Shown: positions 45,151-56,943, counted from the first letter of the stretch. The stretch: 64,000 nt of DNA from Ephemeroptericola cinctiostellae (GCF_003339525.1 NZ_CP031124.1:434001-498000), one strand, 5' to 3'. Made by a program: numbers and translations. Notes: a model not told the origin generated them from the letters alone.

Positions 45151-45864
45151 TTAAGGAGCTGTCGCTGGTTTAACTTCTTTGGGTAGGCTGGACGATTTGA
45201 CCGTTGTTGCTTTAGTTGTGGTTTTTTGTGTAGGTTTGACCTCTTTGGCTGGAGCGGCGGCGGTTTTTGTTGTTGCGGTCGACGAATTGCTTGTCGTGCC
45301 GCTGGTGTTGACCTTCGGTTTGCTGTCTGTGGCAGGGGTTGGCTTTATGTCGCTGGTGGTGGGCTTGGGAGCGGGCTTGGCATCGGGTGCGGGCTCCGCT
45401 TTAACCGCCGCTTTTTTCTCAGGTGGCGGAATGGCTGTTTTATTGCCTGTTGCGGCATTGATCATGGCGGCAACAGGGTCAGAGGAGGGGGTGGCAACGG
45501 GTTTGGCCGTTTCTTTGGTCGCGCTTTTTACCGCAGGTGTTGGGGTGGTGTCCGTGATGCTGCTGTTGCCCGTCAATGCGCCGACACCTTCTCCGCCCGA
45601 GTTGGTGGCGGCTTTGTTGGCTGCTGGGTCAATCGGTTGGACGGGGGCGCCATATAAAGGGGTGTTGGGATCGGCGGCTTGACCCGTTTGTGGGGCGATG
45701 GTGTTGGTGTTGGCGTGATCTTTGAAAGGGCCACCTTTCATAACCAAAAATACGGCAAGTAAAGCCGCCAAAAGACCTAAAACGACGCCGATGCCAACAT
45801 TTAAAATCAAACCGCCGCCTTGGCGGCCGTGCGGGAGTGAGGAGTGACTGCTGTTTGTTTTCAT
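45151..45864 (-). CDS. FtsN-position membrane protein lacking a SPOR domain
   Basis: A 237-residue protein from the second ATG (45864); the first ATG at 45879 is possible. It has a short basic cytoplasmic N-terminus, one membrane helix (LNVGIGVVLGLLAALLAVFLV), then a low-complexity periplasmic tail rich in Ala, Pro, Lys and Thr to the last residue. In relatives the gene between argS and dsbA encodes a SPOR-domain protein that binds septal peptidoglycan. Here only 51 bases separate the stop from the dsbA start, so no room remains for the roughly 70-residue SPOR domain. It may still span the periplasm; a function without SPOR is unclear. Confidence 0.75.
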   Translation of the reverse strand: MKTNSSHSSLPHGRQGGGLILNVGIGVVLGLLAALLAVFLVMKGGPFKDHANTNTIAPQTGQAADPNTPLYGAPVQPIDPAANKAATNSGGEGVGALTGNSSITDTTPTPAVKSATKETAKPVATPSSDPVAAMINAATGNKTAIPPPEKKAAVKAEPAPDAKPAPKPTTSDIKPTPATDSKPKVNTSGTTSNSSTATTKTAAAPAKEVKPTQKTTTKATTVKSSSLPKEVKPATAP

Positions 45865-45962
45865 GGGAAACACATCCAATATTGGGGTCTGAAAGACGCC
45901 TGCGGCTACACACTTGCCCGCATGCCTCGGTTTGTTTTAATGAACGGCATTAGCATAACGCA

Positions 45963-47624
45963 TTACATGCGTTTTGGCGCGCTTACGCCCAATAAATTTA
46001 AGCCGTGGGCAAGCAGCTCACGCGCTGCTGTGAGCAGATGTACGCGAGCCGTTTTAAGGGCCATGTCGTCGGTGAGTACGCGCTCAGTTTTTGAACCGCA
46101 GAAAGTGTGAACGGCACCAGCCAAGTCTTTGAGGTAGTACACCACATGGTGGGGAGCCAGTTCGGTTGCCGCGGCAGTGAGGGTATCTGGGTATTCTGCC
46201 ATGAGTTTCATCAAATTGATTTCGCTGTTGGCGGTCAAAGGAGCAAGTGATGCGGCGTCTGCTTTTTGCAAAGGTACTGCGGCCTTTTCGAGGATAGAGC
46301 AAATCCGTGCGTGGGCATATTGCACGTAGTACACAGGGTTTTCGTCTGATTTTGAAACGGCCAAATCCACATCGAATACAAATTCGGTATCGGCTTTGCG
46401 TGAAATCAGCAAGAAGCGAGCGGCATCGCGGCTGGTCCATTCAACCAGATCGCGCAAAGTGACATACGAGCCTGCGCGTTTTGAGAGTTTCACCTCCACG
46501 CCATCTTTCATGACCATGACCATTTTGTGCAAAATATAATCAGGATAGTTGGGGGCAATGCCAAGATCAATCGCTTGGACACCTGCGCGCACGCGGGCGA
46601 TGGTGCCGTGGTGATCCGAGCCTTGGATGTTGATGACTTTGGTGAAGCCGCGCCCCCATTTGTTGACGTGATAGGCGACGTCAGGTACGAAATAAGTGTA
46701 GCCCCCATCCGTCTTGCGCATCACGCGGTCTTTGTCATCGCCGTAATCGGTGGTGCGTAGCCACAACGCGCCACCCTCTTCGAAGGTATGGCCTTTCTCT
46801 GTTAAACGTGAGACGGTGTTTTCGACGTCGCCACCGCTGTACAGTGATGACTCTAAGAAATAATGGTCAAATTTCACGCCAAAAGCTTGTAAGTCCAAGT
46901 CTTGTTCGTTGCGCAAATAGGCCACGGCGAAATCACGAATCGCATCCAAATCATCCACATTGGCCGTTGCGGTCACATCGTTGATGGTGCTTTTGGCGAG
47001 AAAAGCCTGTGCGATTTCAACGATGTAATCGCCGCGATAACCACCCTCTGGAAAGGAGGGATCGTCCACACCCAATCCTCTGGCTCGTGCTTGCACTGAA
47101 ATGGCCAGGTTGGCAATTTGTACACCCGCATCGTTGTAATAAAACTCACGGTGTACATCAAAACCTTGGGTCGCCAGCACGCTGCCCAGAATATCACCCA
47201 GTGCCGCTTGTCGTGCATGGCCAACATGCAGTGGTCCTGTTGGGTTTGCACTGACAAATTCAAGCATGACGTGCTCACCCGTGTGGGCATTGGATGAACC
47301 ATAAGCATCGGGATTGTCCAAAATGACCTGAACCACTGCCTGCTTGGCAGCATCGGTTAAGCGGATGTTCATGAAGCCTGGGCCTGCAATTTCAACCGCA
47401 GAAATATAAGGGTTGACAGGCAACGCATCGATCAAAGATTGAGCTAAAGCGCGTGGGTTGGTTTTAAGTCCTTTGGCGAGTTGCATGGCCATGTTACACG
47501 CCACATCGCCATGAGATGCGTCGCGCGGGCGTTCCAGTAAAATATTGGCTGCGGCTTCAGGAGCGACGGTGGCTAGAGCCGTCGAAAAGCTCTCGGTGAT
47601 GGATGATTTAATTTGGGCTAACAT
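45963..47624 (-). CDS. argS: Arginyl-tRNA synthetase
   Basis: A 553-residue class I synthetase from the ATG at 47624. The N-terminal Add-1 domain is followed by the ATP-binding HVGH (133-136, in [15 protein letters not shown]), [20 protein letters not shown], the KLSKR motif (KMSKS equivalent) in [10 protein letters not shown], and a C-terminal anticodon-binding DALR domain ending [10 protein letters not shown]. It charges tRNA-Arg. The gene is essential and should be intact; nothing unusual is visible. It diverges from the small membrane protein gene at 47861. Confidence 0.96.
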   Translation of the reverse strand: MLAQIKSSITESFSTALATVAPEAAANILLERPRDASHGDVACNMAMQLAKGLKTNPRALAQSLIDALPVNPYISAVEIAGPGFMNIRLTDAAKQAVVQVILDNPDAYGSSNAHTGEHVMLEFVSANPTGPLHVGHARQAALGDILGSVLATQGFDVHREFYYNDAGVQIANLAISVQARARGLGVDDPSFPEGGYRGDYIVEIAQAFLAKSTINDVTATANVDDLDAIRDFAVAYLRNEQDLDLQAFGVKFDHYFLESSLYSGGDVENTVSRLTEKGHTFEEGGALWLRTTDYGDDKDRVMRKTDGGYTYFVPDVAYHVNKWGRGFTKVINIQGSDHHGTIARVRAGVQAIDLGIAPNYPDYILHKMVMVMKDGVEVKLSKRAGSYVTLRDLVEWTSRDAARFLLISRKADTEFVFDVDLAVSKSDENPVYYVQYAHARICSILEKAAVPLQKADAASLAPLTANSEINLMKLMAEYPDTLTAAATELAPHHVVYYLKDLAGAVHTFCGSKTERVLTDDMALKTARVHLLTAARELLAHGLNLLGVSAPKRM

Positions 47625-47860
47625 GAGACAGACTTTATAAAACAAAAGACAGGAAAAAGGTCATTGCGACAGCACTTCGCTGGGAGTTGTTGTAAAAACG
47701 CAATGAAAAACAGCCTGCATTATAACCGCGACGCCATAAAATCACTACTGACTCATAAAAATCATCAATTTCAGTGCAAAATTTATGCACAATTCGGACA
47801 TTTTTGAGCCACAATGTTGACAACAGCCATATGTGCTCACAATCTTTCAGAATAAGCCCC

Positions 47861-48154
47861 ATGTCCACCCGCCATATTGTTCGCATTTCACCTTTACACA
47901 CCAGTATTTTACTCACCGTAATATATTGTCTCATTGCATCCATCATTGCCATCACGGCGCTGGTTGTGTCTGCGTTCAGGGACCGTTCCGATGGTTTTGT
48001 TTCGGCGCTCAGTCATGCCGATTTTGAAAATATTTTGGTGGCGATTTTGCTGAATGTGCTGTTGATCTTTGTGGTCGCGCTTGGTGTTTCCATGTTGTAT
48101 AACTTTTTAGCCAAATATTTGGGGGGCATTGAGATTACCCTGGATGACGATTGA
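47861..48154 (+). CDS. Small two-helix membrane protein
   Basis: A 97-residue protein from the ATG at 47861. Two hydrophobic segments (about 14-38 and 60-82) flank a short loop, and the end reads MLYNFLAKYLGGIEITLDDD. The N-terminal VRISPLHTS and the C-terminal YN-x-x-A-K-x-x-G-G-I-E pattern recall small conserved membrane proteins of unknown function in proteobacteria. The longer frame from 47774 is not supported. It ends 67 bases before comM on the same strand. Confidence 0.6.
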   Translation: MSTRHIVRISPLHTSILLTVIYCLIASIIAITALVVSAFRDRSDGFVSALSHADFENILVAILLNVLLIFVVALGVSMLYNFLAKYLGGIEITLDDD

Positions 48155-48221
48155 TGGGCATGATGGACGAGGGTTGTGTGGAGTCCAGGGGTGTTTTTTT
48201 CGCGGCCAAAGTGAGCTCAAC

Positions 48222-49745
48222 ATGAGCCTAGCGGTTTTGAAATCTCGCGCTTTGATTGGCATGGCTGCGCCACGGGTGACCGTTGAGGTGCATTTGGCCA
48301 ATGGTTTGCCGTCTTTCAATATTGTTGGCCTTCCTGAGGCGGAAGTGCGGGAGTCGAAGGATCGTGTGCGTGCCGCCATTCTCAATAGTAACCTTGAATT
48401 TCCAAGCAAGCGCATCACTGTTAATCTTGCACCGGCCGATCTGCCGAAAGCCTCAGGTCGTTTTGATCTGCCAATTGCCTTGGGTATTTTAATTGCCAGT
48501 GGCCAGTTGAAAGTTAAAGATTTGCACGGTTATGAATTTGCTGGAGAATTGTCTCTTTCTGGTGAGTTGCGTCCCGTGCAGGGTGCTTTGGCGATGGTGT
48601 ATGGTTTGACGCAGGAAGCCCTGCTGTTGGGGGAGTCGCCGCCAATTGTGGTGTTGCCTGAGGTCAATTGTGCGGAAGCAGCGCTGGTGTCGGAAGCCCG
48701 GGTGTGGTCGGCAACTTCTTTGCTTGGGGTGTGTGGAAAGCTGCGCGCTCCTGAGTTACAGGCAGAACATGATGCAACAATGTTTGGGAGTGAGCAAGCC
48801 CTGATGGCGGCCGTGGATTGGTCGGATGTTCGTGGTCAGGCGACCGTCAAGCGTGCGCTTGAAGTGGCGGCTGCGGGTGGTCACAGCGTGCTGATGGTTG
48901 GGCCGCCAGGCACTGGTAAGTCAATGTTGGCGGCCCGCTTGCCAAGCATTTTGCCGCCGATGACGGAGCTACAGGCGATGGAGAGTGCGTCGGTGGCTTC
49001 CAGTGCTGGGCAGTTTGATGTTCGGTTGTGGAAGAAGCGCCCTTACCGCTCCCCGCACCATACGGCTTCAGCTGTGGCGCTGGTTGGCGGGGGAGCGGTT
49101 CCTCGTCCAGGTGAGATCTCGTTGGCGCATAATGGCATTTTGTTTTTGGATGAATTGCCTGAGTTTGATAAAAAAGTGTTGGAGGTGTTGAGGGAGCCTT
49201 TGGAGTCGGGTGAAATTCACATTTCGCGAGCGGCTCGACAGGCAACGTTCCCAGCGAGGTTTCAATTGATCGCTGCAATGAATCCGTGCCCATGTGGCTA
49301 CTTTGGTCATTCAACGCGTGCTTGTCGTTGTGCGCCAGATCAAGTGTTGCGCTATCAGTCGCGTTTGTCGGGGCCTTTTTTGAATCGCATAGACATGCAG
49401 GTTGAAGTACCTGCTGTACCTGTGGAGGCTTTGGATTCGGTGGGTCGGGAGGAAGTTGGCGCCGTCGTGGCGAAGCGGGTGTTGCGTGCATTTGAGCGAC
49501 AAATTGAACGTCAGGGGTGCGTCAATGCCCACCTGTCGGTCAAGGCGGTCGAGCTTGTGTGTGGTTTGGATGGGGCGGCCACTGCGTTACTGGGGCGTGC
49601 GATGACTCAATTGAACTGGTCAGCACGAATTTACCATCGAATTTTAAGGGTGGCAAGAACAATTGCAGACATGGAGGCCGCCGATCAGATTGGCACGGCA
49701 CATGTTGCTCAAGCCATTCAGTATCGAAGGGCGATGTCATCATAA
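48222..49745 (+). CDS. comM: YifB/ComM family Mg-chelatase-like AAA+ ATPase
   Basis: A 507-residue protein from the ATG at 48222; the frame is open to 48129 but homology begins with MSLAVLKSRALIGM. It has the N-terminal ChlI/S5-like domain with LPSFNIVGLPEAEVRESKDR, Walker A VGPPGTGKSMLA, PYRSPHHTASAVALVGGG, Walker B FLDELPEFD and NPCPCGYFG, then the C-terminal Mg_chelatase_C domain with HRILRVARTIADM. ComM is a hexameric helicase that promotes branch migration when transformed DNA is integrated in naturally competent bacteria. No other competence gene is in view. Confidence 0.92.
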   Translation: MSLAVLKSRALIGMAAPRVTVEVHLANGLPSFNIVGLPEAEVRESKDRVRAAILNSNLEFPSKRITVNLAPADLPKASGRFDLPIALGILIASGQLKVKDLHGYEFAGELSLSGELRPVQGALAMVYGLTQEALLLGESPPIVVLPEVNCAEAALVSEARVWSATSLLGVCGKLRAPELQAEHDATMFGSEQALMAAVDWSDVRGQATVKRALEVAAAGGHSVLMVGPPGTGKSMLAARLPSILPPMTELQAMESASVASSAGQFDVRLWKKRPYRSPHHTASAVALVGGGAVPRPGEISLAHNGILFLDELPEFDKKVLEVLREPLESGEIHISRAARQATFPARFQLIAAMNPCPCGYFGHSTRACRCAPDQVLRYQSRLSGPFLNRIDMQVEVPAVPVEALDSVGREEVGAVVAKRVLRAFERQIERQGCVNAHLSVKAVELVCGLDGAATALLGRAMTQLNWSARIYHRILRVARTIADMEAADQIGTAHVAQAIQYRRAMSS

Positions 49746-49874
49746 AAAATAAATGTTTTAATCAAGATGTTTTGCGGGTTCGAGCGTAATAGTGTACGGA
49801 GGGTTGACGTCCGCTATTTTGTGGCAAATGTGTGTAAAACCAGCGTATGGCGCAGCATTGACGCTCTTTTTGCA

Positions 49875-49903
49875 TTGACAGTGGGCTGCAAGCCCTATAC
49901 AAT
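49875..49903 (+). promoter_or_regulatory. Sigma-70 promoter of the ATP synthase operon
   Basis: TTGACA (49875-49880), 17 bases, TACAAT (49898-49903). The spacer holds a short inverted repeat GGGCT/AGCCC. Transcription would start near 49911, about 25 bases before the atpI start. Confidence 0.8.
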
Positions 49904-49934
49904 TGCGAAGTTTTGAAAATCAAGGTGAGCATAT

Positions 49935-50267
49935 ATGGCATTTGTCATCGGCATGCAGGTGATCAGCGCATTTTTAGTGGCACTGATTGCGTTGTTGTTC
50001 GGTCGATCTGCGGCCTTATCGGCTGTGATTGGCGCGGTGGTTGCGTTGTTGCCTAATATTGTTTTTGCGTTATATCTGAAGTTTAATGGAAAACCTTCAG
50101 TTGTAAGGTTGATGTTGGGAGAGGCGGTTAAACTCGCTTTGATTTTTGCGTTGAGCTTTTTTGTTTGGCGCCGTATTGATTTCACAGTGCAAGCTTTGCC
50201 GTATTGGGTTGCATTGGTCGTGGTTTTAAAAGCGCATAATTTTGGTTTGTTGCGCGCCACGCATTAA
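49935..50267 (+). CDS. atpI: ATP synthase subunit I
   Basis: A 110-residue hydrophobic protein with four predicted membrane helices, in first place of the atp operon. FLVALIALLFGRSAALSAVI, FNGKPSVVRLMLGEAVKLAL and ALPYWVALVVVLKAHNF are typical of AtpI, which helps assemble the c-ring. AAGGTGAGC lies a few bases before the ATG. The subunit a gene follows after about 30 bases. Confidence 0.9.
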   Translation: MAFVIGMQVISAFLVALIALLFGRSAALSAVIGAVVALLPNIVFALYLKFNGKPSVVRLMLGEAVKLALIFALSFFVWRRIDFTVQALPYWVALVVVLKAHNFGLLRATH

Positions 50268-50298
50268 ACAAGTTGAATAATTTTTTTTGGGGTTTTTT

Positions 50299-51156
50299 AT
50301 GTCAACAGAAGCAGGACACCACGTACCCGCGAACTCGTCTGAGTACATTGGTCACCATCTGATCAACTTGACAAACTCTGGCGAAAAGCAAACCAAGCTC
50401 GTTGATTTCTCCGTCATCAATGTCGACACTGTGTTTTTCTCGGTCTTCTTGGGCTTGCTTGGCTTGTTTTTGCTGTGGTTGGTGGCGCGTAAAGTGACTT
50501 CAGGTGTGCCTAGCCGTACACAAGCCGCAGTTGAAGCATTGATTGAGATTGTTGATGATCAAGCCAAAGCCATTGTGCATGGTGATCGTACTTTCATCGC
50601 ACCTTTGGCTTTGACCGTGTTTTTCTGGGTTGTGTTGATGAACGCCATGGATTGGGTGCCTATTGATTTGGCGGGTTGGTTAAACAATATGTTTGGTTGG
50701 CATTTGTCATACACACGTGTGGTGGCAACAGCTGATATCAACGCAACAATGGGCATGGCGCTGGGCGTGTTCTTGCTGATGATGTATTACAGCTTGAAAA
50801 TTAAAGGTTTGGGTGGCTTTGCTCATGAGCTGATTTCTGCACCATTTGGTAATCATTGGGCTCTCATCGTTCCCAACTTGTTTATTAACATTGTTGAGTA
50901 CTTCTCAAAAACACTTTCTTTGGGTATTCGACTGTTTGGTAATATGTTTGCGGGCGAGCTGATTTTTGCCTTGATCGCAACGATGGGTGCGGCGTGGGGC
51001 ACGGTAAGCATGGGCACTGGGATTGGTTTGGCTTTGGGTCATTTAATTGCAGGGTCGATCTGGGCGATTTTCCATATCTTGGTTGTTTTGTTGCAAGCGT
51101 TTATTTTCATGATGTTGACCTTGGTGTATGTGGGTCAAGCACATGAGTCGCACTAA
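50299..51156 (+). CDS. atpB: ATP synthase subunit a
   Basis: A 285-residue membrane protein from the ATG at 50299. It has five to six helices. SLGIRLFGNMFAGELIFALI contains the essential arginine of the proton path, and the C-terminal helix ends IFMMLTLVYVGQA. The N-terminal extension with SEYIGHHLINLTNS is typical of proteobacterial subunits. It forms the proton half-channels against the c-ring. Confidence 0.96.
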   Translation: MSTEAGHHVPANSSEYIGHHLINLTNSGEKQTKLVDFSVINVDTVFFSVFLGLLGLFLLWLVARKVTSGVPSRTQAAVEALIEIVDDQAKAIVHGDRTFIAPLALTVFFWVVLMNAMDWVPIDLAGWLNNMFGWHLSYTRVVATADINATMGMALGVFLLMMYYSLKIKGLGGFAHELISAPFGNHWALIVPNLFINIVEYFSKTLSLGIRLFGNMFAGELIFALIATMGAAWGTVSMGTGIGLALGHLIAGSIWAIFHILVVLLQAFIFMMLTLVYVGQAHESH

Positions 51157-51212
51157 GTTTTGCATAGCAGTTCAGTTGTTTCATTTTTTGTAGGTTGTTT
51201 GTTTTTTCATAA

Positions 51213-51461
<249 letters not shown>

Positions 51462-51556
51462 TAGCGTCTAACGCTGTCGTCTGTGTGCTGGTTGTCGGCA
51501 TGCAGTGTTGTCTTGACGCAAAACATGCGTTTTGCGTTTACTAAAGGAATGAAGTC

Positions 51557-52027
51557 GTGAATATTAATGCAACTTTATTTATCCAAACCATCGTATTTTT
51601 TGTGTTGGCTTGGGTAACCATGCAATTCATCTGGCCTCCAATGATGAAGGCGATTGATGAACGTCGTCATAAAATCGCTGAAGGCTTGGCTGCTGCTGAT
51701 AAAGGCAATAAAAGTCTTGAAGAGGCAAAGGTTAAGTCGGCTGGTTTTGAAAAAGAAGCGCGTGAGCATGCTCACCAAATCTTAGTTGATGCTGAAAAAC
51801 GTGCTTTGGCTGTTGAAGCTCAAGCAAAAGAAACTGCTTCAGCAGAGGCTGCACGTATCATTGCCGCGGCTAAAGCTGACGCAGAACAAGAAATTGTTCG
51901 TGCAAAAGAATCTTTACGCGATCAAATGTCTGTGTTGGTGGTTTCAGGTGCGGAACAGATTTTGCGTCGCGAAATCAACCCGCAAAACCATGCAGACTTG
52001 TTGGCGCAATATAAAGCTCAACTCTAA
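51557..52027 (+). CDS. atpF: ATP synthase subunit b
   Basis: A 156-residue protein: one N-terminal membrane helix (FIQTIVFFVLAWVTMQFIW) followed by a long charged helix, EERRH- and EAAR-rich, that forms the peripheral stalk as a dimer. Length and position are standard. AAAGGAATGAAGTC precedes a GTG codon at 51557. Confidence 0.95.
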   Translation: MNINATLFIQTIVFFVLAWVTMQFIWPPMMKAIDERRHKIAEGLAAADKGNKSLEEAKVKSAGFEKEAREHAHQILVDAEKRALAVEAQAKETASAEAARIIAAAKADAEQEIVRAKESLRDQMSVLVVSGAEQILRREINPQNHADLLAQYKAQL

Positions 52028-52058
52028 GCGCAATTGTAATTAGGTAAACGGAGTCATT

Positions 52059-52592
52059 ATGGCTGAATTGAGTACCATCGCCCGCCCGTATGCACAAGCT
52101 GCTTTCGATGTGGCCAAAGCTGAAAATGCCTTGCCTGCGTGGAATGAGTTTTTAAGTGCTGCATCGGCTGTCGCTCAAAATGACGAAATTCGTCAATTGG
52201 CGAGCAATCCAAGCATCAATGTCGACCAATTGAATGGCGTGCTTACAGCTGCAATCAAGCCAACGACAGATGGTATGCGCAATTTCCTCAGTGCAGTGGT
52301 TCAGGCTGATCGTGTGGACGCGCTGCCAGCGGTGTTTGAGGCTTTTGTTGCACATAAGCATGCATTTGAAGGTTCTGCGGATGCGCTGATTGTTTCAGCA
52401 TTTCCGTTGGATGTCGCTCAAGTGCAAGAGCTGAAAACTGCTTTAGAGCAAAAGTTGGGCAAAAAGCTCAACCCCACCGTGAGTGTGGATTCGTCATTGA
52501 TTGGTGGTTTCTGCGTCACTGTTGGTGATGAAGTGTTGGATATGTCTGTGCGTGCCAAGTTGGCACGCATGCAATCAGCCTTAATGGCTTGA
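52059..52592 (+). CDS. atpH: ATP synthase subunit delta
   Basis: A 177-residue protein with the delta/OSCP pattern: TIARPYAQAAFDVAKAEN at the start, RNFLSAVVQADRVDALPAVF in the middle and VDSSLIGGFCVTVGDEVLDM followed by SVRAKLARMQ at the end. It joins the F1 head to the b-subunit stalk. A good AAACGGAG site precedes the ATG. Confidence 0.96.
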   Translation: MAELSTIARPYAQAAFDVAKAENALPAWNEFLSAASAVAQNDEIRQLASNPSINVDQLNGVLTAAIKPTTDGMRNFLSAVVQADRVDALPAVFEAFVAHKHAFEGSADALIVSAFPLDVAQVQELKTALEQKLGKKLNPTVSVDSSLIGGFCVTVGDEVLDMSVRAKLARMQSALMA

Positions 52593-52644
52593 GAGATGCC
52601 AGTCGCAGTGACGCGACTGGTGGTGAAAATTTTGGAGCAATAGC

Positions 52645-54186
52645 ATGCAATTGAACCCTTCAGAAATCAGCGAACTGATTAAAAATCGCATTCAAGGTGT
52701 AGACGACTCTGCTAACTTGCGCACGCAAGGTACTGTAGTGTCAGTAACGGACGGTATTTGCCGTGTTCATGGTTTGTCAGACGTGATGCAAGGTGAGATG
52801 TTAGAATTTCCAGGCAACGTGTTTGGTTTGGCATTGAACTTGGAACGCGATTCTGTCGGTGCGGTGATTTTGGGTGAATACGAAAGCATTTCTGAAGGTG
52901 ACATCGTTAAGTGCACGGGTCGTATTTTGGAAGTTCCAGTCGGTCCTGAGTTGCAAGGCCGTGTTGTGAATGCTTTGGGTGCGCCGATTGATGGTAAGGG
53001 CGCAATCAATGCCAAAGAAACGGATGTGATTGAAAAAGTTGCACCAGGTGTTATTTGGCGTAAATCGGTTGATCAACCTGTGCAAACAGGTTTGAAAGCG
53101 ATTGATGCAATGGTACCTGTTGGCCGTGGCCAGCGTGAATTGATTATTGGTGACCGCCAAACAGGTAAAACAGCTGTTGCGATTGATGCGATCATCAATC
53201 AAAAAGGCAAAAACATGGTTTGCGTGTATGTTGCGATTGGCCAAAAAGCCTCTTCTATCGTTAACGTGGTTCGCAAGCTTGAAGAACATGGTGCGATGGA
53301 CTACACCATCATCGTTTCTGCAACAGCCTCTGATTCAGCTGCAATGCAATACCTCGCTCCGTATGCGGGCTGCACAATGGGTGAATACTTCCGTGATCGT
53401 GGTCAAGATGCTTTGATTATTTATGATGACTTGACCAAACAAGCATGGGCTTATCGTCAAATTTCATTATTACTCCGCCGCCCTCCAGGACGTGAGGCTT
53501 ATCCTGGTGACGTGTTCTACCTTCACAGCCGTTTGCTCGAACGTGCAGCACGTGTGTCTGAAGAGTATGTTGAAAAGTTCACGAACGGTGCTGTTAAAGG
53601 TAAAACAGGCTCTTTGACCGCATTGCCAATCATTGAAACTCAAGCGGGCGACGTGACAGCTTTCGTTCCAACCAACGTGATTTCGATCACCGATGGTCAA
53701 ATTTTCTTAGAAACTGATTTATTCAATGCGGGCGTACGCCCAGCGATTAATGCAGGTATTTCAGTTTCTCGTGTGGGTGGTGCGGCACAAACAAAAGCAG
53801 TTAAAAAATTGTCAGGCGGTATCCGTACTGATTTGGCACAGTACCGTGAATTGGCAGCGTTTGCGCAGTTCGCTTCTGATTTGGACGAAGCCACTCGCAA
53901 ACAACTTGAACGTGGTCGCCGTGTGACTGAATTGTTGAAACAACAACAATACAAACCATTGCAAGTTTGGGAAATGTCCGCATCATTGTATGCAGCGAAC
54001 AATGGCTACTTGGATGACATCGATGTTAAAGATGTGTTACCTTTTGAAAAAGGTTTACATGATTTCTTGAAATTAAGCCATTCAGGTTTGGTTGATAGCA
54101 TCGAAAGCAAAAAAGAAGTCACCAAAGAAGACGAAGCCTTGTTGGCAGCAGCCGTTAAGACTTACAAACAAGACGCGGCATTCTAA
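52645..54186 (+). CDS. atpA: ATP synthase subunit alpha
   Basis: A 513-residue protein, the same length as E. coli AtpA. Walker [10 protein letters not shown], the stretch [20 protein letters not shown], the arginine-containing [11 protein letters not shown] and the C-terminal helical domain are all present. It carries the non-catalytic nucleotide sites and supplies the arginine finger to beta. Confidence 0.98.
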   Translation: MQLNPSEISELIKNRIQGVDDSANLRTQGTVVSVTDGICRVHGLSDVMQGEMLEFPGNVFGLALNLERDSVGAVILGEYESISEGDIVKCTGRILEVPVGPELQGRVVNALGAPIDGKGAINAKETDVIEKVAPGVIWRKSVDQPVQTGLKAIDAMVPVGRGQRELIIGDRQTGKTAVAIDAIINQKGKNMVCVYVAIGQKASSIVNVVRKLEEHGAMDYTIIVSATASDSAAMQYLAPYAGCTMGEYFRDRGQDALIIYDDLTKQAWAYRQISLLLRRPPGREAYPGDVFYLHSRLLERAARVSEEYVEKFTNGAVKGKTGSLTALPIIETQAGDVTAFVPTNVISITDGQIFLETDLFNAGVRPAINAGISVSRVGGAAQTKAVKKLSGGIRTDLAQYRELAAFAQFASDLDEATRKQLERGRRVTELLKQQQYKPLQVWEMSASLYAANNGYLDDIDVKDVLPFEKGLHDFLKLSHSGLVDSIESKKEVTKEDEALLAAAVKTYKQDAAF

Positions 54187-54256
54187 ATTTGAATTGAGTT
54201 TGAGTTAAGGGTTTACTCGAAACGTTAAGCCCTTAATAAAAACAAAAGGACGAACA

Positions 54257-55141
54257 GTGGCAAGTACTAAAGAAATTCGCGGTAAGATCAAAAGCGTACA
54301 AAACACGAGCAAAATTACCAAAGCCATGGAAATGGTGGCGGCATCAAAAATGCGTAAGGCACAAGAACGCATGCGCGCTGCACGTCCATACGCTGAAAAA
54401 GCACGCAATATCGCAGCGCAGCTGAGCACGGCCAACCCAGAATATAAGCACCCATTTTTGGTGGCACGCCCTGAAATTAAAGGTGCTGGTATGATTTTGG
54501 TGTCGACAGACAAGGGTTTATGCGGCGGTATGAACACAAACATCATGCGTGCTGCAACGGCTCAATTTAAAGCTTGGGATGACGCAGGTACAAAAATTCA
54601 AACCAGTGCCATTGGTGGCAAAGGTTTGGGTTTTTTAAATCGAATCAAGGCAAAAGTTGTGTCGCATAACACTGGAATTGGTGACGCACCTCACATTGAC
54701 GATTTGATTGGTTCGATCAAAGTGCAAATCGATGCGTACATCGCGGGTGAAATTGATGTGTTGTATTTGGCTTACACCAAATTCATCAATACAATGAAGC
54801 AAGAGCCTATATTGATGCAGTTGTTGCCTTTGCCCAATGATTTAATGGCGCAATCTGAAGCAGAGAAAAAATCGTATGCTTGGGATTATGTATATGAACC
54901 CAGTGCAGAAGTTGTGGTGGATGAGTTGCTCGTGCGTTACGTTGAAGCGTTGGTTTATCAAGCGGTTGCAGAAAATATTGCATCAGAGCAGTCTGCCCGT
55001 ATGGTTGCGATGAAAGCGGCTTCAGACAATGCAAAAACAGTTATTGGTGAGTTGCAGTTGATTTACAATAAATCACGCCAAGCGGCGATTACCAAAGAGT
55101 TGTCAGAGATTGTTGGTGGTGCGGCTGCAATTGCTTCTTAA
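54257..55141 (+). CDS. atpG: ATP synthase subunit gamma
   Basis: A 294-residue protein starting at GTG 54257, with AAAGGAC upstream. Both ends form the rotor coiled coil ([20 protein letters not shown] and [20 protein letters not shown] with [20 protein letters not shown]), and [14 protein letters not shown] is conserved. It turns inside the alpha-beta hexamer. It is followed directly by a lipoprotein gene instead of atpD. Confidence 0.97.
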   Translation: MASTKEIRGKIKSVQNTSKITKAMEMVAASKMRKAQERMRAARPYAEKARNIAAQLSTANPEYKHPFLVARPEIKGAGMILVSTDKGLCGGMNTNIMRAATAQFKAWDDAGTKIQTSAIGGKGLGFLNRIKAKVVSHNTGIGDAPHIDDLIGSIKVQIDAYIAGEIDVLYLAYTKFINTMKQEPILMQLLPLPNDLMAQSEAEKKSYAWDYVYEPSAEVVVDELLVRYVEALVYQAVAENIASEQSARMVAMKAASDNAKTVIGELQLIYNKSRQAAITKELSEIVGGAAAIAS

Positions 55142-55147
55142 GTAATT

Positions 55148-55444
55148 GTGAAGATTCAAAAATGGATGTGTGCGGTGCTGATGTGTTTATCGGCTTGTAC
55201 AAAGCAAACGGTAGTACAAAACAACGCATCCGAAGTAAAGTGGGAAAATCTGCCAGAAGCGTGTCAAGCGTTGGTTAAACAACTGGAACATTGCGCTGTC
55301 AGTAGGGTGTCTCAAAGAGAGGACATCCAAAAAATGTCAGCGGTGTTGCTTGAGCAAATGGGTTCAAAAACCGTGACTGAGCAGTCGAAAACCTGCCAAG
55401 ACGTAACAATGTTTTGGCAAAAAGCATGTGGTGTGGCTAAGTAG
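55148..55444 (+). CDS. Small Cys-rich lipoprotein inserted in the atp operon
   Basis: A 98-residue protein starting at GTG 55148, seven bases after the atpG stop (ATG at 55166 is an alternative that still gives a signal). The n-region KIQKW, a hydrophobic core and the lipobox LSAC mark a lipoprotein. The mature part of about 80 residues has four cysteines arranged as C-x9-C and C-x10-C on two predicted helices, suggesting a disulfide-pinned helical hairpin. I do not recognise the family with confidence; small periplasmic lipoproteins with paired cysteines (DUF5339-like) are a possibility. It is on the same strand with tight spacing on both sides (43 bases to atpD), so it must be cotranscribed. 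Confidence 0.75.
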   Translation: MKIQKWMCAVLMCLSACTKQTVVQNNASEVKWENLPEACQALVKQLEHCAVSRVSQREDIQKMSAVLLEQMGSKTVTEQSKTCQDVTMFWQKACGVAK

Positions 55445-55478
55445 TGTGGCCGCAAAGAGTCATTTAAGTTCAGATTGA

Positions 55479-56867
<1,389 letters not shown>

Positions 56868-56873
56868 ACGTTT

Positions 56874-56899
56874 AAGAAAAGTATAACCCTACTTTTCTT
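56874..56899 (+). repeat. Hairpin 1 in the atpD-atpC gap
   Basis: AAGAAAAGTA pairs with TACTTTTCTT around a six-base loop. Starts seven bases after the atpD stop; no T-run follows. Confidence 0.55.
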
Positions 56900-56911
56900 G
56901 GTTTATGTTAG

Positions 56912-56943
56912 AAAATTTTCGCGGGTTACCCGCGAAAATTTTT
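56912..56943 (+). terminator. Hairpin 2 in the atpD-atpC gap, terminator-like
   Basis: A perfect 14-bp stem AAAATTTTCGCGGG / CCCGCGAAAATTTT with a TTA loop, ending in five T. It has all the features of an intrinsic terminator but stands inside the operon, 72 bases before atpC, so read-through would be needed for atpC expression unless atpC has its own promoter. Confidence 0.65.

Noticed and set aside
45179..45682. Long open frames on the + strand opposite the SPOR-less protein
   Set aside because: They result from the low-complexity Ala/Pro/Thr codons of the minus-strand gene and have no motif of their own.
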